A DNA stretch of 64,000 bases from Actinomycetes bacterium (lineage in GTDB: Bacteria > Actinomycetota > Acidimicrobiia > Acidimicrobiales > RAAP-2). Both the position numbers and the translations under genes were made by a program. Location: contig JAJYSP010000002.1 of the NCBI GenBank assembly GCA_021793515.1, positions 62,001-126,000 of the forward strand, in the 5' to 3' direction. Below the pieces are notes generated by a model. That model made no database searches and had not been told where the DNA came from. It worked only from the letters and a program-made list of their open reading frames with translations. Shown piece after piece: positions 32,861-42,348 of this stretch; the first letter of the stretch is position 1, and each line of letters opens with the position of its first letter.

Positions 32861-34212
32861 GGGTCGAGTCCATCGGGTAGCAGTCCGATCACGTCGGCAA
32901 TGTCCCCGGCCCCGAGCACGAGAATCACGTCGACCGCGGGGCCCGCCGCGAGTGTCGCGACCACCTCGGCGAAGGTCGCCGCGTAGTCCACCTGGCCCGC
33001 GAGCGACCCCGCCACGGCGTTGGCGACCAGTCGACCGGTCGCCCCCGACGGATTCGCTTCACCGGCCCGGTAAATGTCGGTCACGATGACCCGTTGCGCC
33101 CCGTCAAAAGCGGTGGCGAAATCCTGCGCCAGGGCGATCGTGCGGGTTACCCGGTGCGGTTGGAAGATCGCGACGATGCGCTCGTAGCCCGCAGCACGCG
33201 TCGCCGCCAGCGTCGCCGCCACCTCACCGGGCAGGTGCGCGTAGTCCTCGTACACGTCAGCCCCGCGCCATCGACCTCGAAACTCGAATCGCCGAGGCGC
33301 ACCGACGAACGCGCGCAGTCCCGCCATCACGTGCTCGCGCTCAACCCCGAGGGCGAGCGCCAAGGTCGCCACGACGGCCGCGTTCGCAACGTTGTGCGAA
33401 CCCGTCACCGACAGCTCGATCGCCAAGTGGTCGCTCGCGCCACGCAACTCGAATCTGGCCGCGCGCCTGGCCAGCACCTCATCAGTCACGATCCATTCGC
33501 CGACTCGGCGCCCCACCGTCGTCACCGGCCGCTCGACAACCTCGAGCACCCGCTGACTGCCGGGGTCGTCCGCCCAGATGACGACCGGGCTGGTCGTGCG
33601 TGTAACCAGGTCGGCGAAGGCGGCGTCGAGTGTGCGCCGATCGCCGTAGTAGTCGAGATGGTCCGCCTCGACGTTTAACAGTCCCAGCGACGACGGCACG
33701 AGTTCACGGAAGGTCCCGTAACTTTCGTCGACCTCCATCACCAACGGACCGGCGCCCCAGTGACCATTCGCCCCGACCCCGACCACCGGTGCGCCAAGGA
33801 GGCGCGACGCGTCAACACCGGCGGCGTGCAGCACGTGAACCATCATCGACGTCGCGGTCGTCTTGCCGTGTGTGCCAGTGAGCCCGACCACGGGCTGCAT
33901 GGTTGCCAGCTCGGCGAGCACGCGAGCTCGTGTCACCATGATCGCCCCACGTTCGCGCGCCGTTACGAGCTCCACGTGGTCCATTGCGACTGCCGGTGAC
34001 CAGAGCACAACCTGCGCGCCAGCTACGAAGGTGGCGTCGTGGCCGACGTGCACCGTGACACCCGCCGAGCTCAACTCGTCAAGGACCGTCGAGGGCCGCG
34101 CATCAGAGCCCGTCACGGTGCAGCCCCGCTGGGCGAGGAGTCGAGCGAGCCCGCTCATCCCCGCGCCACCCACACCAACGATGTGGACCCGGGTACCAAG
34201 ATCGAATATCAC
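32857..34212 (-). CDS. murC: UDP-N-acetylmuramate-L-alanine ligase
   Basis: A 451-residue Mur ligase adding L-alanine to UDP-MurNAc. The N-terminal Rossmann motif is VGVGGAGMSGLARLL, the ATP loop is GLTGTHGKTTATSMM, and EVDESYGTF and HLPGEVAATL follow. I start at GTG 34212 (MIFDLGTRVHIVGVGG), which overlaps the murG stop as GTGA; a TTG six bases upstream is the alternative. It is one of only two Mur ligases in this cluster. Confidence 0.96.
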   Translation of the reverse strand: MIFDLGTRVHIVGVGGAGMSGLARLLAQRGCTVTGSDARPSTVLDELSSAGVTVHVGHDATFVAGAQVVLWSPAVAMDHVELVTARERGAIMVTRARVLAELATMQPVVGLTGTHGKTTATSMMVHVLHAAGVDASRLLGAPVVGVGANGHWGAGPLVMEVDESYGTFRELVPSSLGLLNVEADHLDYYGDRRTLDAAFADLVTRTTSPVVIWADDPGSQRVLEVVERPVTTVGRRVGEWIVTDEVLARRAARFELRGASDHLAIELSVTGSHNVANAAVVATLALALGVEREHVMAGLRAFVGAPRRFEFRGRWRGADVYEDYAHLPGEVAATLAATRAAGYERIVAIFQPHRVTRTIALAQDFATAFDGAQRVIVTDIYRAGEANPSGATGRLVANAVAGSLAGQVDYAATFAEVVATLAAGPAVDVILVLGAGDIADVIGLLPDGLDP

Positions 34213-35330
34213 GTCCAACGACCCCCGACCTCGAGCACGACGTGCGCGATCTCCGCCGCGGCGTCACGGTGCCCGAGCCGCCGAGCGGCCTCACTGGCGC
34301 GTTCGCGCTCGCCCGGGGCGAGCAATCGCTCCAACGCCGTCTCCAGCGCCGCAGCGTCACAGTCCTCGTCGCGCACGAGCACCGCGCCACCGGCGTCGGC
34401 GACGACCTGCGCGTTGCGCGTCTGGTGGTCGCCCGGGGCGCCGGGTAGCGGTACGAGCACGGACGGGATCCCGAGCGCGGTGAGTTCGGCGAGTGCACCC
34501 GCTCCAGCTCGACACACCGCGACGTCGGCGACCGCCCACAACGGGGCCATGACCGCGAACTCGATGATTCGATAGTCCAGCCCATCGGTGGGCGGACGTC
34601 GCGCGAGGACCCGCGATGAGTCACGGCGGCCACTCACGTGGATGATCGTTCGATCCCTCCGGTGCGACCAACGCCGCGCGAGCTCACTCACGGCGTCGTT
34701 GACCCGCGTCGCTCCAAGCGACCCCGACATCACGACCACTACCTCGCGACCTGGCTCGATCGGCGGTTCCATGGACTCGCGCGATCGCTCGCGCGCTGGT
34801 AACTCGCGATCGACCGCGAGCACGTCACGACCGAGGGGGACGCCCGTCACAACGCTGCGACTGTCGGGCGGACCCCACGCGAGGCACCGCCGACTCGCGA
34901 AACGCGCGAGGATTCGATGCACCGCGCCCGGGGTGGCGTCGAGCTCCACCAGTACCAGCGGGCGCCGCCAAATCACCGCCGCCGCACCAATCGCCGCCGC
35001 CGCGTAACCGCCGACCGACACCACAACTGAAGGACGCCAGCGACCGATGCGCACGAATGACCAGACAAACGCCGTGGTGAGACCGGCGACTGCACCGATG
35101 TTCTGGAGCAGCGCGCGAATCCGCCACGACCGTCGGATCCCCCGGCCCGGCAAGAGCGTGAGGTCAATCGGCTGATTGGCCAGCAGTGAGGCCTCCTGTC
35201 CCCGGCGACTGCCGACGTAGTGGATCGAGGTGGCGGGTACACCCCTGGCGACGAGTTCGTCGCCGATCGCGCGCATCGGGAAGATGTGACCGCCGGTACC
35301 GCCTCCGGTCACGACGATGGGTCCGGGCAT
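34209..35330 (-). CDS. murG: UDP-GlcNAc:lipid I GlcNAc transferase
   Basis: A 373-residue peripheral membrane glycosyltransferase making lipid II. The N-terminal G-loop is VVTGGGTGGHIFPMRAIGDEL. The central part has SVGGYAAAAIGAA, and the donor-binding part has VVMSGSLGATRVNDAV and VCRAGAGALAELTALGIPSV. The start is ATG 35330, overlapping the ftsW stop as TGATG, and the end overlaps murC. Confidence 0.96.
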   Translation of the reverse strand: MPGPIVVTGGGTGGHIFPMRAIGDELVARGVPATSIHYVGSRRGQEASLLANQPIDLTLLPGRGIRRSWRIRALLQNIGAVAGLTTAFVWSFVRIGRWRPSVVVSVGGYAAAAIGAAAVIWRRPLVLVELDATPGAVHRILARFASRRCLAWGPPDSRSVVTGVPLGRDVLAVDRELPARERSRESMEPPIEPGREVVVVMSGSLGATRVNDAVSELARRWSHRRDRTIIHVSGRRDSSRVLARRPPTDGLDYRIIEFAVMAPLWAVADVAVCRAGAGALAELTALGIPSVLVPLPGAPGDHQTRNAQVVADAGGAVLVRDEDCDAAALETALERLLAPGERERASEAARRLGHRDAAAEIAHVVLEVGGRWT

Positions 35331-36598
35331 CAGTCGTACCGTCGGACGCGTGCACGCACGTTCGGACCGTGACGAGGTGCGACGGGCGGCGCAGTACGCG
35401 GCGCGCTGCGCGGCGCGCTGCGGTGTTCGGTGTGTCCGACCACAGCAACGGAATCCTCAATGTCGAGCCCGCCTAACCGGCTCGTATCGTGTCCGATGTT
35501 GTACAACACGCCGACTCCGAAGAGTTCGGTTATCAGCGCGGTGCCGCCGTAGGAGAAGAATGGTAACGGGATTCCGGTCACCGCCCAGCCACCCACCACC
35601 GAGGCGATATTGATGACCGCCTCGAGCACGATCCACGTCACGATCCCCACGACGACTAGCCGTTGGACCGCGTTCTGGGAGTTGAGGGCGATTCGAGTGG
35701 CGCTGAACAGGAACCACACGAACAGTCCGATCACCGCCAGGGTCCCGATGAGACCCAGCTCCTCACCAATGATCGTAAAGATGAAGTCGGTGTGCGGGTT
35801 GGGTAGGAGTCCCCACTTCTCGCGGCTGTGACCGAGACCGAGTCCGGTCAAGCCACCCGCCCCGAGTCCGATCTTTGACTGCAGCAATTGATAGCCGCTG
35901 CCCTGGAGGTCTTGGCCGGGATGCAGGAATGAGAGGAACCGCCGGGCCGAATAGGGCTTGACGAGCATGAACCCGCCGAAGGCGAGCACGCCGAGGATCG
36001 CGATGCGCGTCAGCAGCTGGCGGCTGAGTCCCGCGACCGCGAGCACCACCACTGCGATCGCTACGACAACCGAGGACGTCCCGATGTCAGGCTCTAGGAG
36101 GATCAGCCCGCTGCCGAGCAGCACGGGCGACATCCACAGGGCCAACCGGCGCCACTCCCCCAACTCCTCGTGGTGGTACAGCACTACCCACGCCACGTAG
36201 AGGATCGTGACGAATTTGAAGAGTTCCGACGGCTGGAGGTAGATCACGTGGAGGTTCAGCCATCGCTTGCCACCGTTCGCGCTGACGCCGATGGCCTTGA
36301 CCGCCAGCAGCAGTCCAATCCCGCCCATCATCGCGAGCGGTGCGCGACGTATCAAGTAGCTGGTGCGTAACCTCGCGCCGAGGTAGAGGGCAAGGAGTCC
36401 GAATCCCAGGTAGATGACATCGTGGATCGCGATGCTCCAACTCGAGCCGCCATTGGCCGTGGCCTGACCTTCGCTCGCTGATGCGACTGCGACCGTCCCG
36501 TAGGCGACCATGATCATGGTGGCGAGCAGCAGCGACCGGGCTGCAGGATTTCCCCGCGGCCACGGATGGAGCAGTCGGCCCGGGCGCGCCTCGTCCAT
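35330..36598 (-). CDS. ftsW: septal peptidoglycan polymerase FtsW (SEDS family)
   Basis: A 422-residue integral membrane glycosyltransferase polymerising lipid II at the septum together with FtsI. About ten hydrophobic segments are seen. Diagnostic segments are GKRWLNLHVIYLQPSELFKF, LLEPDIGTSSVV and IPLPFFSYGGTALI near the C-terminus. I start at ATG 36598 (MDEARPGRLLHPWP), which overlaps the mraY stop as TGATG; the long open frame upstream is out-of-frame mraY. The murD gene that normally precedes ftsW is absent. Confidence 0.95.
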   Translation of the reverse strand: MDEARPGRLLHPWPRGNPAARSLLLATMIMVAYGTVAVASASEGQATANGGSSWSIAIHDVIYLGFGLLALYLGARLRTSYLIRRAPLAMMGGIGLLLAVKAIGVSANGGKRWLNLHVIYLQPSELFKFVTILYVAWVVLYHHEELGEWRRLALWMSPVLLGSGLILLEPDIGTSSVVVAIAVVVLAVAGLSRQLLTRIAILGVLAFGGFMLVKPYSARRFLSFLHPGQDLQGSGYQLLQSKIGLGAGGLTGLGLGHSREKWGLLPNPHTDFIFTIIGEELGLIGTLAVIGLFVWFLFSATRIALNSQNAVQRLVVVGIVTWIVLEAVINIASVVGGWAVTGIPLPFFSYGGTALITELFGVGVLYNIGHDTSRLGGLDIEDSVAVVGHTEHRSAPRSAPRTAPPVAPRHGPNVRARVRRYD

Positions 36599-37632
36599 CA
36601 GACCACCTTGGCGATCTTCAGGAAGTCGCCGTAGAAGATCCCCAGCGCGAGGGCCGCGCACAGGCCCGAGAGGATCCAGAACCGAATGATCACGGTCGTC
36701 TCGGGCCAACCGCGCAGTTCGAAGTGATGGTGGAACGGTGCCATCCGGAAAATTCGTCGACCGAACAGTCGGAAACTGAGCACCTGCAGGATCACCGACG
36801 CCGTCTCGGCAACGAACAGACCGCCCAAGACCACGAGCAGCAGATCGAGGTTCATTAAGAGACTCAAGGCACCCAGACCGGTACCGATCGCGAGTGACCC
36901 CGTATCGCCCATCATGATCCGCGCAGGCGCGGCGTTCCACCAGAGAAAGCCCAAGCACGACCCCACCAGACCCACGGCAACCAACCCGAGATCGAGGGCA
37001 CTGTGAAGGTGGTAGATGGAAAAATGTCGGAACTGCCAGTACCCGATAATCGACAACACCGCGAAGGCGAACGTTGCCGAGCCACCCGCCAGTCCGTCGA
37101 GCCCGTCGGTCAAGTTGACCGCGTTCGACGTCGCCACGATCACGAAAACCGCGAGGAGTATCCACCCCGTCACCGACAGGTTCCAACCCGGCAGCGAGAA
37201 CCTGGTGAACGAGAGGTCGGTGGAAGTCTTGACCCAATAGATGGCGAGTACTGCGAAAACCGCCGCGATCAACAACTGGCCGGCCAGTTTGCCGCGTTTG
37301 TTCAAACCCAGGTTCCTCGCGTTGCGGATCCCCAGGTAGTCATCGGCGAAACCAACGACCCCCGAGGCCACCGTCACCGACATCGCGAGCACACCGGCTC
37401 GCGTGAAGTTGATCGAAGTGCCCACGTGTCCCATGAGATAGCCGATGACACCGGCGAGCACGATGATCACACCACCCATCGTCGGCGTGCCGGCCTTGGC
37501 CTGGTGCGACGAGGGGCCATCGGAGCGGATGTGTTGGCCCATTGAGCGACGGCGCACGAAGCGGATCCAGATCGGCGTCGCCAGGAGCGACACGAGGAAT
37601 CCGATCCCGCCCGATTCCATCAAGCTCAGCAT
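36598..37632 (-). CDS. mraY: phospho-MurNAc-pentapeptide translocase
   Basis: A 344-residue membrane enzyme that makes lipid I from UDP-MurNAc-pentapeptide and undecaprenyl phosphate. Conserved segments are AGTPTMGGVIIVLAG, SNAVNLTDGLDGLAGG with the catalytic Asp cluster, MMGDTGSLAIG, and MAPFHHHFELRGWPE near the end. Ten hydrophobic segments fit the family. The start is ATG 37632, eight bases after the murE stop. murF, usually between murE and mraY, is missing. Confidence 0.96.
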   Translation of the reverse strand: MLSLMESGGIGFLVSLLATPIWIRFVRRRSMGQHIRSDGPSSHQAKAGTPTMGGVIIVLAGVIGYLMGHVGTSINFTRAGVLAMSVTVASGVVGFADDYLGIRNARNLGLNKRGKLAGQLLIAAVFAVLAIYWVKTSTDLSFTRFSLPGWNLSVTGWILLAVFVIVATSNAVNLTDGLDGLAGGSATFAFAVLSIIGYWQFRHFSIYHLHSALDLGLVAVGLVGSCLGFLWWNAAPARIMMGDTGSLAIGTGLGALSLLMNLDLLLVVLGGLFVAETASVILQVLSFRLFGRRIFRMAPFHHHFELRGWPETTVIIRFWILSGLCAALALGIFYGDFLKIAKVV

Positions 37633-37639
37633 CGTGGAC

Positions 37640-39037
37640 TCATTTCATCAGCTCCCTGACGACCGCTCGATCGTCGAACTCCAGCACGGCGTCGCCAATG
37701 ATCTGAGTCGTCTCGTGACCCTTCCCCGCGACAACCACGACGTCACCGGTGCGCGCTTCGCTCAGCGCGGACGAGATGGCTCGACGTCGGTCGACCTCGC
37801 GGTGGACGTTCGAATCGTTCGCTACGCCCGCCATGATGGCATCAATGATGCCATCTGGATTCTCCGAGCGCGGATTATCCGAGGTCACGAAGACAATATC
37901 GGACAACTCGGCTGCCGTGGCGCCCATCGCGGGTCGTTTCTCATGGTCTCGATCACCCCCACACCCGAACACCGTGATGACGCGAGACGAGGGTGCGAGC
38001 GAACGAACGTCACGCAGTAGGTGCTCCAGCCCGGCGGGTGTGTGGGCGTAGTCCACGATCACGACGACGTCGTGGCTGTGGACGATCTCGAAGCGTCCGG
38101 GCACTGGACGCACGTCCGCCAGCGTTTCGACGACCTCCGCCTCGTCGGCGCCGAGGGCGCTCATGATCGAAAGCGCCATCACGACGTTGGCGACGTTGTA
38201 GTCGCCGACTAGCGGCGACCGGACGAGTTGTCCGCGCCAGAAGAACGTCGTCCCGATGAGCGACATGGTCACGCTCGTGACGTCCGCCATCGAAACGGCG
38301 GTCGTGGCGATCGTGGATTCGTCTGCGAGTCGGGACCCGTACGGGTCGTCGACCCAGATCACGGCGCGCCGTGCCCGTTGCGGCGTGAAGAGCTGGGCTT
38401 TGGCGCGATAGTACGCCTCCATGGTGCCGTGGTAGTCGAGGTGATCGTGACTGAGGTTGGTGAATGCGGCCACCGCAAACTCGAGTCCATCGACGCGACC
38501 CTGGTCGAGGGCGTGGCTGGACACCTCCAAGGCGAGAATCGACCGTCCCGCTGATACCTCGAAACCGCGCACGATGGTATCGATACTCCGGAAGAGTTCA
38601 GGCCCGGCCGGCGTCGTTCGCAGGTTCGTCAACGTGCCGATGTTCGCGCCGTTCCACCCCATGCCCTTTGCGAGTTGGGCCACGACGGTGGTCACGGTCG
38701 TCTTGCCGTTGGTCCCCGTCACACCGATAAGTTCGACCCGACGGTCCGGGTGACCGACGATCGCCGCGCTGACGTGGGCCACCATCGCGCGCACCTGCGA
38801 TGGCGGGACGACGACGACCGGGACGCCGACGTCCATCGGTACCGTCGCCATGACCGCCACCGCCCCTCGGGCCACGGCGTCCGCGGCGTAGCGCGCACCA
38901 TCGTCGTGAGAGCCTGGAACGGCTAGAAAGAGCGTTCCTGGACCACACGCGCGTGAATCGATCTCGACACGGTCGATCTCGACGCTCGCCGTGACGATAT
39001 CCAAGGGTGCGTCATCGAAGAGGTCGCCGAGTTGCAT
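37640..39037 (-). CDS. murE: UDP-MurNAc-L-Ala-D-Glu:meso-diaminopimelate ligase
   Basis: A 465-residue Mur ligase. The ATP loop is GVTGTNGKTTVTTVV, the central domain has ALEVSSHALDQGRVDGL and TNLSHDHLDYHGTMEAYY, and the DNPR motif in SDNPRSENPD selects meso-diaminopimelate rather than lysine. The start is ATG 39037, overlapping the ftsI stop as TGATG; GTG one codon earlier is equally possible. The C-terminus has VVVAGKGHETTQ, also typical. Confidence 0.96.
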   Translation of the reverse strand: MQLGDLFDDAPLDIVTASVEIDRVEIDSRACGPGTLFLAVPGSHDDGARYAADAVARGAVAVMATVPMDVGVPVVVVPPSQVRAMVAHVSAAIVGHPDRRVELIGVTGTNGKTTVTTVVAQLAKGMGWNGANIGTLTNLRTTPAGPELFRSIDTIVRGFEVSAGRSILALEVSSHALDQGRVDGLEFAVAAFTNLSHDHLDYHGTMEAYYRAKAQLFTPQRARRAVIWVDDPYGSRLADESTIATTAVSMADVTSVTMSLIGTTFFWRGQLVRSPLVGDYNVANVVMALSIMSALGADEAEVVETLADVRPVPGRFEIVHSHDVVVIVDYAHTPAGLEHLLRDVRSLAPSSRVITVFGCGGDRDHEKRPAMGATAAELSDIVFVTSDNPRSENPDGIIDAIMAGVANDSNVHREVDRRRAISSALSEARTGDVVVVAGKGHETTQIIGDAVLEFDDRAVVRELMK

Positions 39038-40872
39038 CACGTCACGTCCGATGCGATCGAGGCCAGCCCCTTGAGCGGCTTCACGGTGATACCCGACGAC
39101 GGGATCGCGTAGTGGTGCAACGCGTAGGACATCACCTGTTGAAAAACCGGTGCCGCGGCGGTGCCTCCATACACGGTCGTCAACGGACGTTCGACCACCA
39201 CGATCATCGAGAGTACCGGGTGGTCGGCCGGCGCGAAGCCGACGAAGGTGGCGTCGAACTGGCCCGACAACAGCAGATCCTTACCCGGGTAGGGAATGGT
39301 CGCCGTACCCGTCTTACCGGCCACTGGATAGCCCGGGATGATCGCGTTGGTGCCGGTACCTGCCAGAACCACCTGTTCGAGCATCTTGGTCAACTTAGAC
39401 GACACCGTCGGCGTTACCACTTGCCGGGTCTTGCTCGGGGGCGCTGCTCGCACGGATCCGTTGGCCATGACGTAGCCACGTACGAGCTTGGGCTCAACGA
39501 AGAGCCCACCGTTGGCGATGGCGTTGTAAGCGTCAAGCACCTGGATCGGTGGAACGGCGTCGACCTGCCCGATCGGCATCGCGGCCATGTCACTCGCGGA
39601 CCAGCTATTCGCGTTCACGAGCAGTCCGGCCGTCTCGCCCGGAAAGTTCAGGGTGGTCAACTGACCGAAGCCCAAACGCTCAACCTGGCTGAGCAGACCC
39701 GCCTCACCGAGTCGATCGGTGATCTTGTAGGTGCCGATGTTGGAGGACTGGGCGAGGATCTGGGTCGCGGTGAGATGTTCGAGCCCGTGGTTCTCGGCGT
39801 CGTGAAAGAGCCGACCACCGACCATGATGCTATTGGGGATCGTGAAGACGGTCGAGGGCGTGATGATGCCCGCTTGCAGTGCGGCGGAGAATGTGACGGC
39901 CTTAAAGACCGAACCCGGTTCGTAGGCGTACGTGAACGCCAGGTCATTGATCGTCTGCTCGATGCCCGGTACGCCAACCGAGACTCCCCACGATGGGACC
40001 TTGCCGAGTACCCCGGGATTAGCGCGCACGTTGACGAGTGACGCGTTGGCCAGGATCTCGCCGGTGTGGACGTCCATCACCACGGCGGTGCCCGCCACGG
40101 CGTCGGTGGACGCCAGCGCGTGCGCGAGCGCACGTTCGGTGACGAACTGAAGTGACGAGTCGATCGTGAGTTCGAGTCCGACACCTGGCTTGGCCTTCTT
40201 AATGACGGTGGTGTGCGTACTGGGCAAGTTGACGCCCGACGCCGATACGAAAGCGCGCGTGATGCCGGTCTGGCCCGCCAAGAGCTTCTGGTACTCGTAT
40301 TCCAGTCCGGCCGAACCAACCCCTGACGCATTCACCCCACCAAGGAGTGCGGTCGCCTCGGCACCATTGGGATACGAGCGAACGGAGGAGTTTTGCACGA
40401 CGATACCGGGGAAGTTCATCGTCGCCAGCTGACGGCCCATCGTGAGGTCGAGGTGGTTGTTGATGACCACGTAACCGTGTCGCTCCGAGAGCAGCCGCGT
40501 CAATTGACCAACGGGCACGCCGACGACTGGTGACATTGCCCGCGCCTCAGTTCCGGGATGGGCAATCTGGAAGTCGTCGGCGATGACGAGTGACGTCGGC
40601 CTTGAGACGGCCAGAATCTGCCCGTAGCGGTCGTAGATGCCAGCTCGCAATGCCGTTGTGACGAGATCCTCGCGAACTTGACCGACGGAGAGTCGCGCGT
40701 AGTGCGCGTGATCGACGATCTGGATCATAAAGAGGCGTAATGCGAGCAAGGCGAAAATCGCCACCAGCGAGAACCGAAGGAGTCGGATGCGCCGCACCGA
40801 ACGGCTGGCCCCGACCGGCGATGTTGTCCTGCTTCGGGGCCGCCGAGGAGGCGTTGCTGCTCGCGGGCTCAC
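39037..40872 (-). CDS. ftsI: septal transpeptidase FtsI (penicillin-binding protein 3 type)
   Basis: A 611-residue bitopic class B penicillin-binding protein. A basic cytoplasmic N-terminus is followed by one membrane segment (LRFSLVAIFALLALRLFM), the dimerisation domain and the transpeptidase domain. The three active-site motifs are SVFK in YEPGSVFKAV (Ser321), SSN in AQSSNIGTYK (about 376) and KTGTA in VAGKTGTATI (about 518). The start is GTG 40872, overlapping the ftsL stop as GTGA. It works with FtsW encoded downstream. Confidence 0.96.
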   Translation of the reverse strand: MSPRAATPPRRPRSRTTSPVGASRSVRRIRLLRFSLVAIFALLALRLFMIQIVDHAHYARLSVGQVREDLVTTALRAGIYDRYGQILAVSRPTSLVIADDFQIAHPGTEARAMSPVVGVPVGQLTRLLSERHGYVVINNHLDLTMGRQLATMNFPGIVVQNSSVRSYPNGAEATALLGGVNASGVGSAGLEYEYQKLLAGQTGITRAFVSASGVNLPSTHTTVIKKAKPGVGLELTIDSSLQFVTERALAHALASTDAVAGTAVVMDVHTGEILANASLVNVRANPGVLGKVPSWGVSVGVPGIEQTINDLAFTYAYEPGSVFKAVTFSAALQAGIITPSTVFTIPNSIMVGGRLFHDAENHGLEHLTATQILAQSSNIGTYKITDRLGEAGLLSQVERLGFGQLTTLNFPGETAGLLVNANSWSASDMAAMPIGQVDAVPPIQVLDAYNAIANGGLFVEPKLVRGYVMANGSVRAAPPSKTRQVVTPTVSSKLTKMLEQVVLAGTGTNAIIPGYPVAGKTGTATIPYPGKDLLLSGQFDATFVGFAPADHPVLSMIVVVERPLTTVYGGTAAAPVFQQVMSYALHHYAIPSSGITVKPLKGLASIASDVT

Positions 40873-41318
40873 CGACTCGTCCTTGATGTGACCGGTGCGT
40901 ACCCGTTGAACTGCGGTAACGGCAGCGGCCTCTCAAGCGACGTGGCGGGAACTTGCGTTACCGACGTGGGGTCAACGAGATGCAACGCGCCCGCTTTGGA
41001 CGCGATCTGACTCGGTGCGGAGGCGTTGGTCATCGACCCCACCTGGACGGCGTAGTTCGACTGCGCCTGCAAGAGCGAACTTTGGAGTCGTTGGAGTTCC
41101 ACCTGGCGGTTGGCGACCACCATGCTCCCGCTCAGCGACACGACCAGCGCCACGCCCATAATCATGACCGACCGACGAGCGGGCGACGCGTTTCGCCAAC
41201 CAGTCCGTACACGCGGCTCCCGCGATACGGTTGCGCGGTGCCCCGCGGCTCGGACCGCTGGTCGGCTCGGCGAACCGAGCCGTCGTTCGACGCGTCGGGG
41301 GAAAGTGATGACGCTCAT
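40869..41318 (-). CDS. ftsL: FtsL-like division protein
   Basis: A 149-residue bitopic protein between rsmH and ftsI, the position of ftsL. It has a basic N-terminus (~50 residues), one membrane segment (SVMIMGVALVVSLSGSMVVA, about residues 50-69), and then a short heptad-like coil (RQVELQRLQSSLLQAQSNYA) and a Pro-rich tail. FtsL diverges quickly in sequence, so the call rests on topology and context. The start ATG overlaps the rsmH stop as ATGA; the open frame upstream lies in rsmH sequence. Confidence 0.85.
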   Translation of the reverse strand: MSVITFPRRVERRLGSPSRPAVRAAGHRATVSREPRVRTGWRNASPARRSVMIMGVALVVSLSGSMVVANRQVELQRLQSSLLQAQSNYAVQVGSMTNASAPSQIASKAGALHLVDPTSVTQVPATSLERPLPLPQFNGYAPVTSRTSR

Positions 41319-42256
41319 CGCGCTAACTTCCATCCGACGCGTAGTCGAGCCGATCGCGCCCGGGGATTGGACGCAATCTCGTCGGGACGGGCCAAGACGG
41401 CACTCGCCCGGAGGATCCGTGCGGACGGGACCGCCCCGCAGACGCACCCGAGTTCTGGTGGACAGTGGCAACCGCCCGTCGAAAGTTCGTGCAAGAACGA
41501 CTTGACGGCACGATCCTCGCCGGAATGGTACGAAATCACAATCAAGGCGCCGCCCGGCGCGAGCGAGTCAAAAGCCGCCTGCAGACCGTCGTCGAGTTGA
41601 CCTTGTTCGTCGTTCACCGCAATCCGTAGTGCCTGGAACACCCTGGTCGCGACGTTGCCGCGGCGTCGAGCCGGTATCGGTACCGCGCGCTCAACGAGAG
41701 CGACCAATTCACCAGTGGTCGTCGGGCGGCCTTCACGAACGGCGGTCGCGATCGCACGCGCGAAGCGACCCTCGCCGTTGACTCGCAAGAGGTGGACCAA
41801 CTCGTCCTGCGAGATGCGCGCAATCAGCTCGGCGGCGGTCTCACCGGTCGTTGGGTCCATGCGCATATCGAGCGGGGCGTCGAAACGGAACGAGAATCCC
41901 CTCGAAGGGTCATCGAGCTGGTGCGACGAAACACCGAGGTCCATCAAGACCCCGGTGACCGACGAGGGGGTGAGGAAGTCATCGTTTGCTCGGATCACGG
42001 CTGGCACGTCTGCGAACGACGCCGACACGATCCGCGCGCGATCAGCGAACGGCGCGAGGCGCGACGCCGCCGCTGCACGTGCCTCGGGATCTCGATCGAT
42101 GCCGAGAATTCTCACGTGCTCGGTGGCCTCGAGTATCGCCGCGGCGTGTCCCCCGCCACCCAACGTGGCGTCGATGATGACGCCGCCCGGCAGCGCGCGA
42201 CATATCTCGACGATCTCCTCAACGAGGACCGGGCGGTGGTAGGACTCGTCAGCCAT
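41315..42256 (-). CDS. rsmH: 16S rRNA (cytosine-1402 N4) methyltransferase
   Basis: A 313-residue S-adenosylmethionine-dependent methyltransferase (MraW). Key segments are SYHRPVLVEEIVEI, DATLGGGGHAAAIL (the cofactor loop), LMDLGVSSHQLDDPSRGFSF and VISYHSGEDRAVK. Start ATG 42256 gives the usual length and has GAGGG five bases upstream. An in-frame ATG at 42352 that overlaps the mraZ stop (ATGA) would add 32 residues without family similarity. Confidence 0.95.
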   Translation of the reverse strand: MADESYHRPVLVEEIVEICRALPGGVIIDATLGGGGHAAAILEATEHVRILGIDRDPEARAAAASRLAPFADRARIVSASFADVPAVIRANDDFLTPSSVTGVLMDLGVSSHQLDDPSRGFSFRFDAPLDMRMDPTTGETAAELIARISQDELVHLLRVNGEGRFARAIATAVREGRPTTTGELVALVERAVPIPARRRGNVATRVFQALRIAVNDEQGQLDDGLQAAFDSLAPGGALIVISYHSGEDRAVKSFLHELSTGGCHCPPELGCVCGAVPSARILRASAVLARPDEIASNPRARSARLRVGWKLAR

Positions 42257-42348
42257 CGTGGCCCTCGCGGTCGCCCAGCGCTGTGGTTCCATTGGCCCGC
42301 GAGAGCGTGGCACGAATCGTTCGCCGAGCGCGAACACGGTTGCCGTCG

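Noticed and set aside
36599..37237. 213-codon N-terminal extension of FtsW
   Set aside because: The extension is mraY read in another frame; the ATG at 36598 overlapping the mraY stop gives the normal FtsW length.
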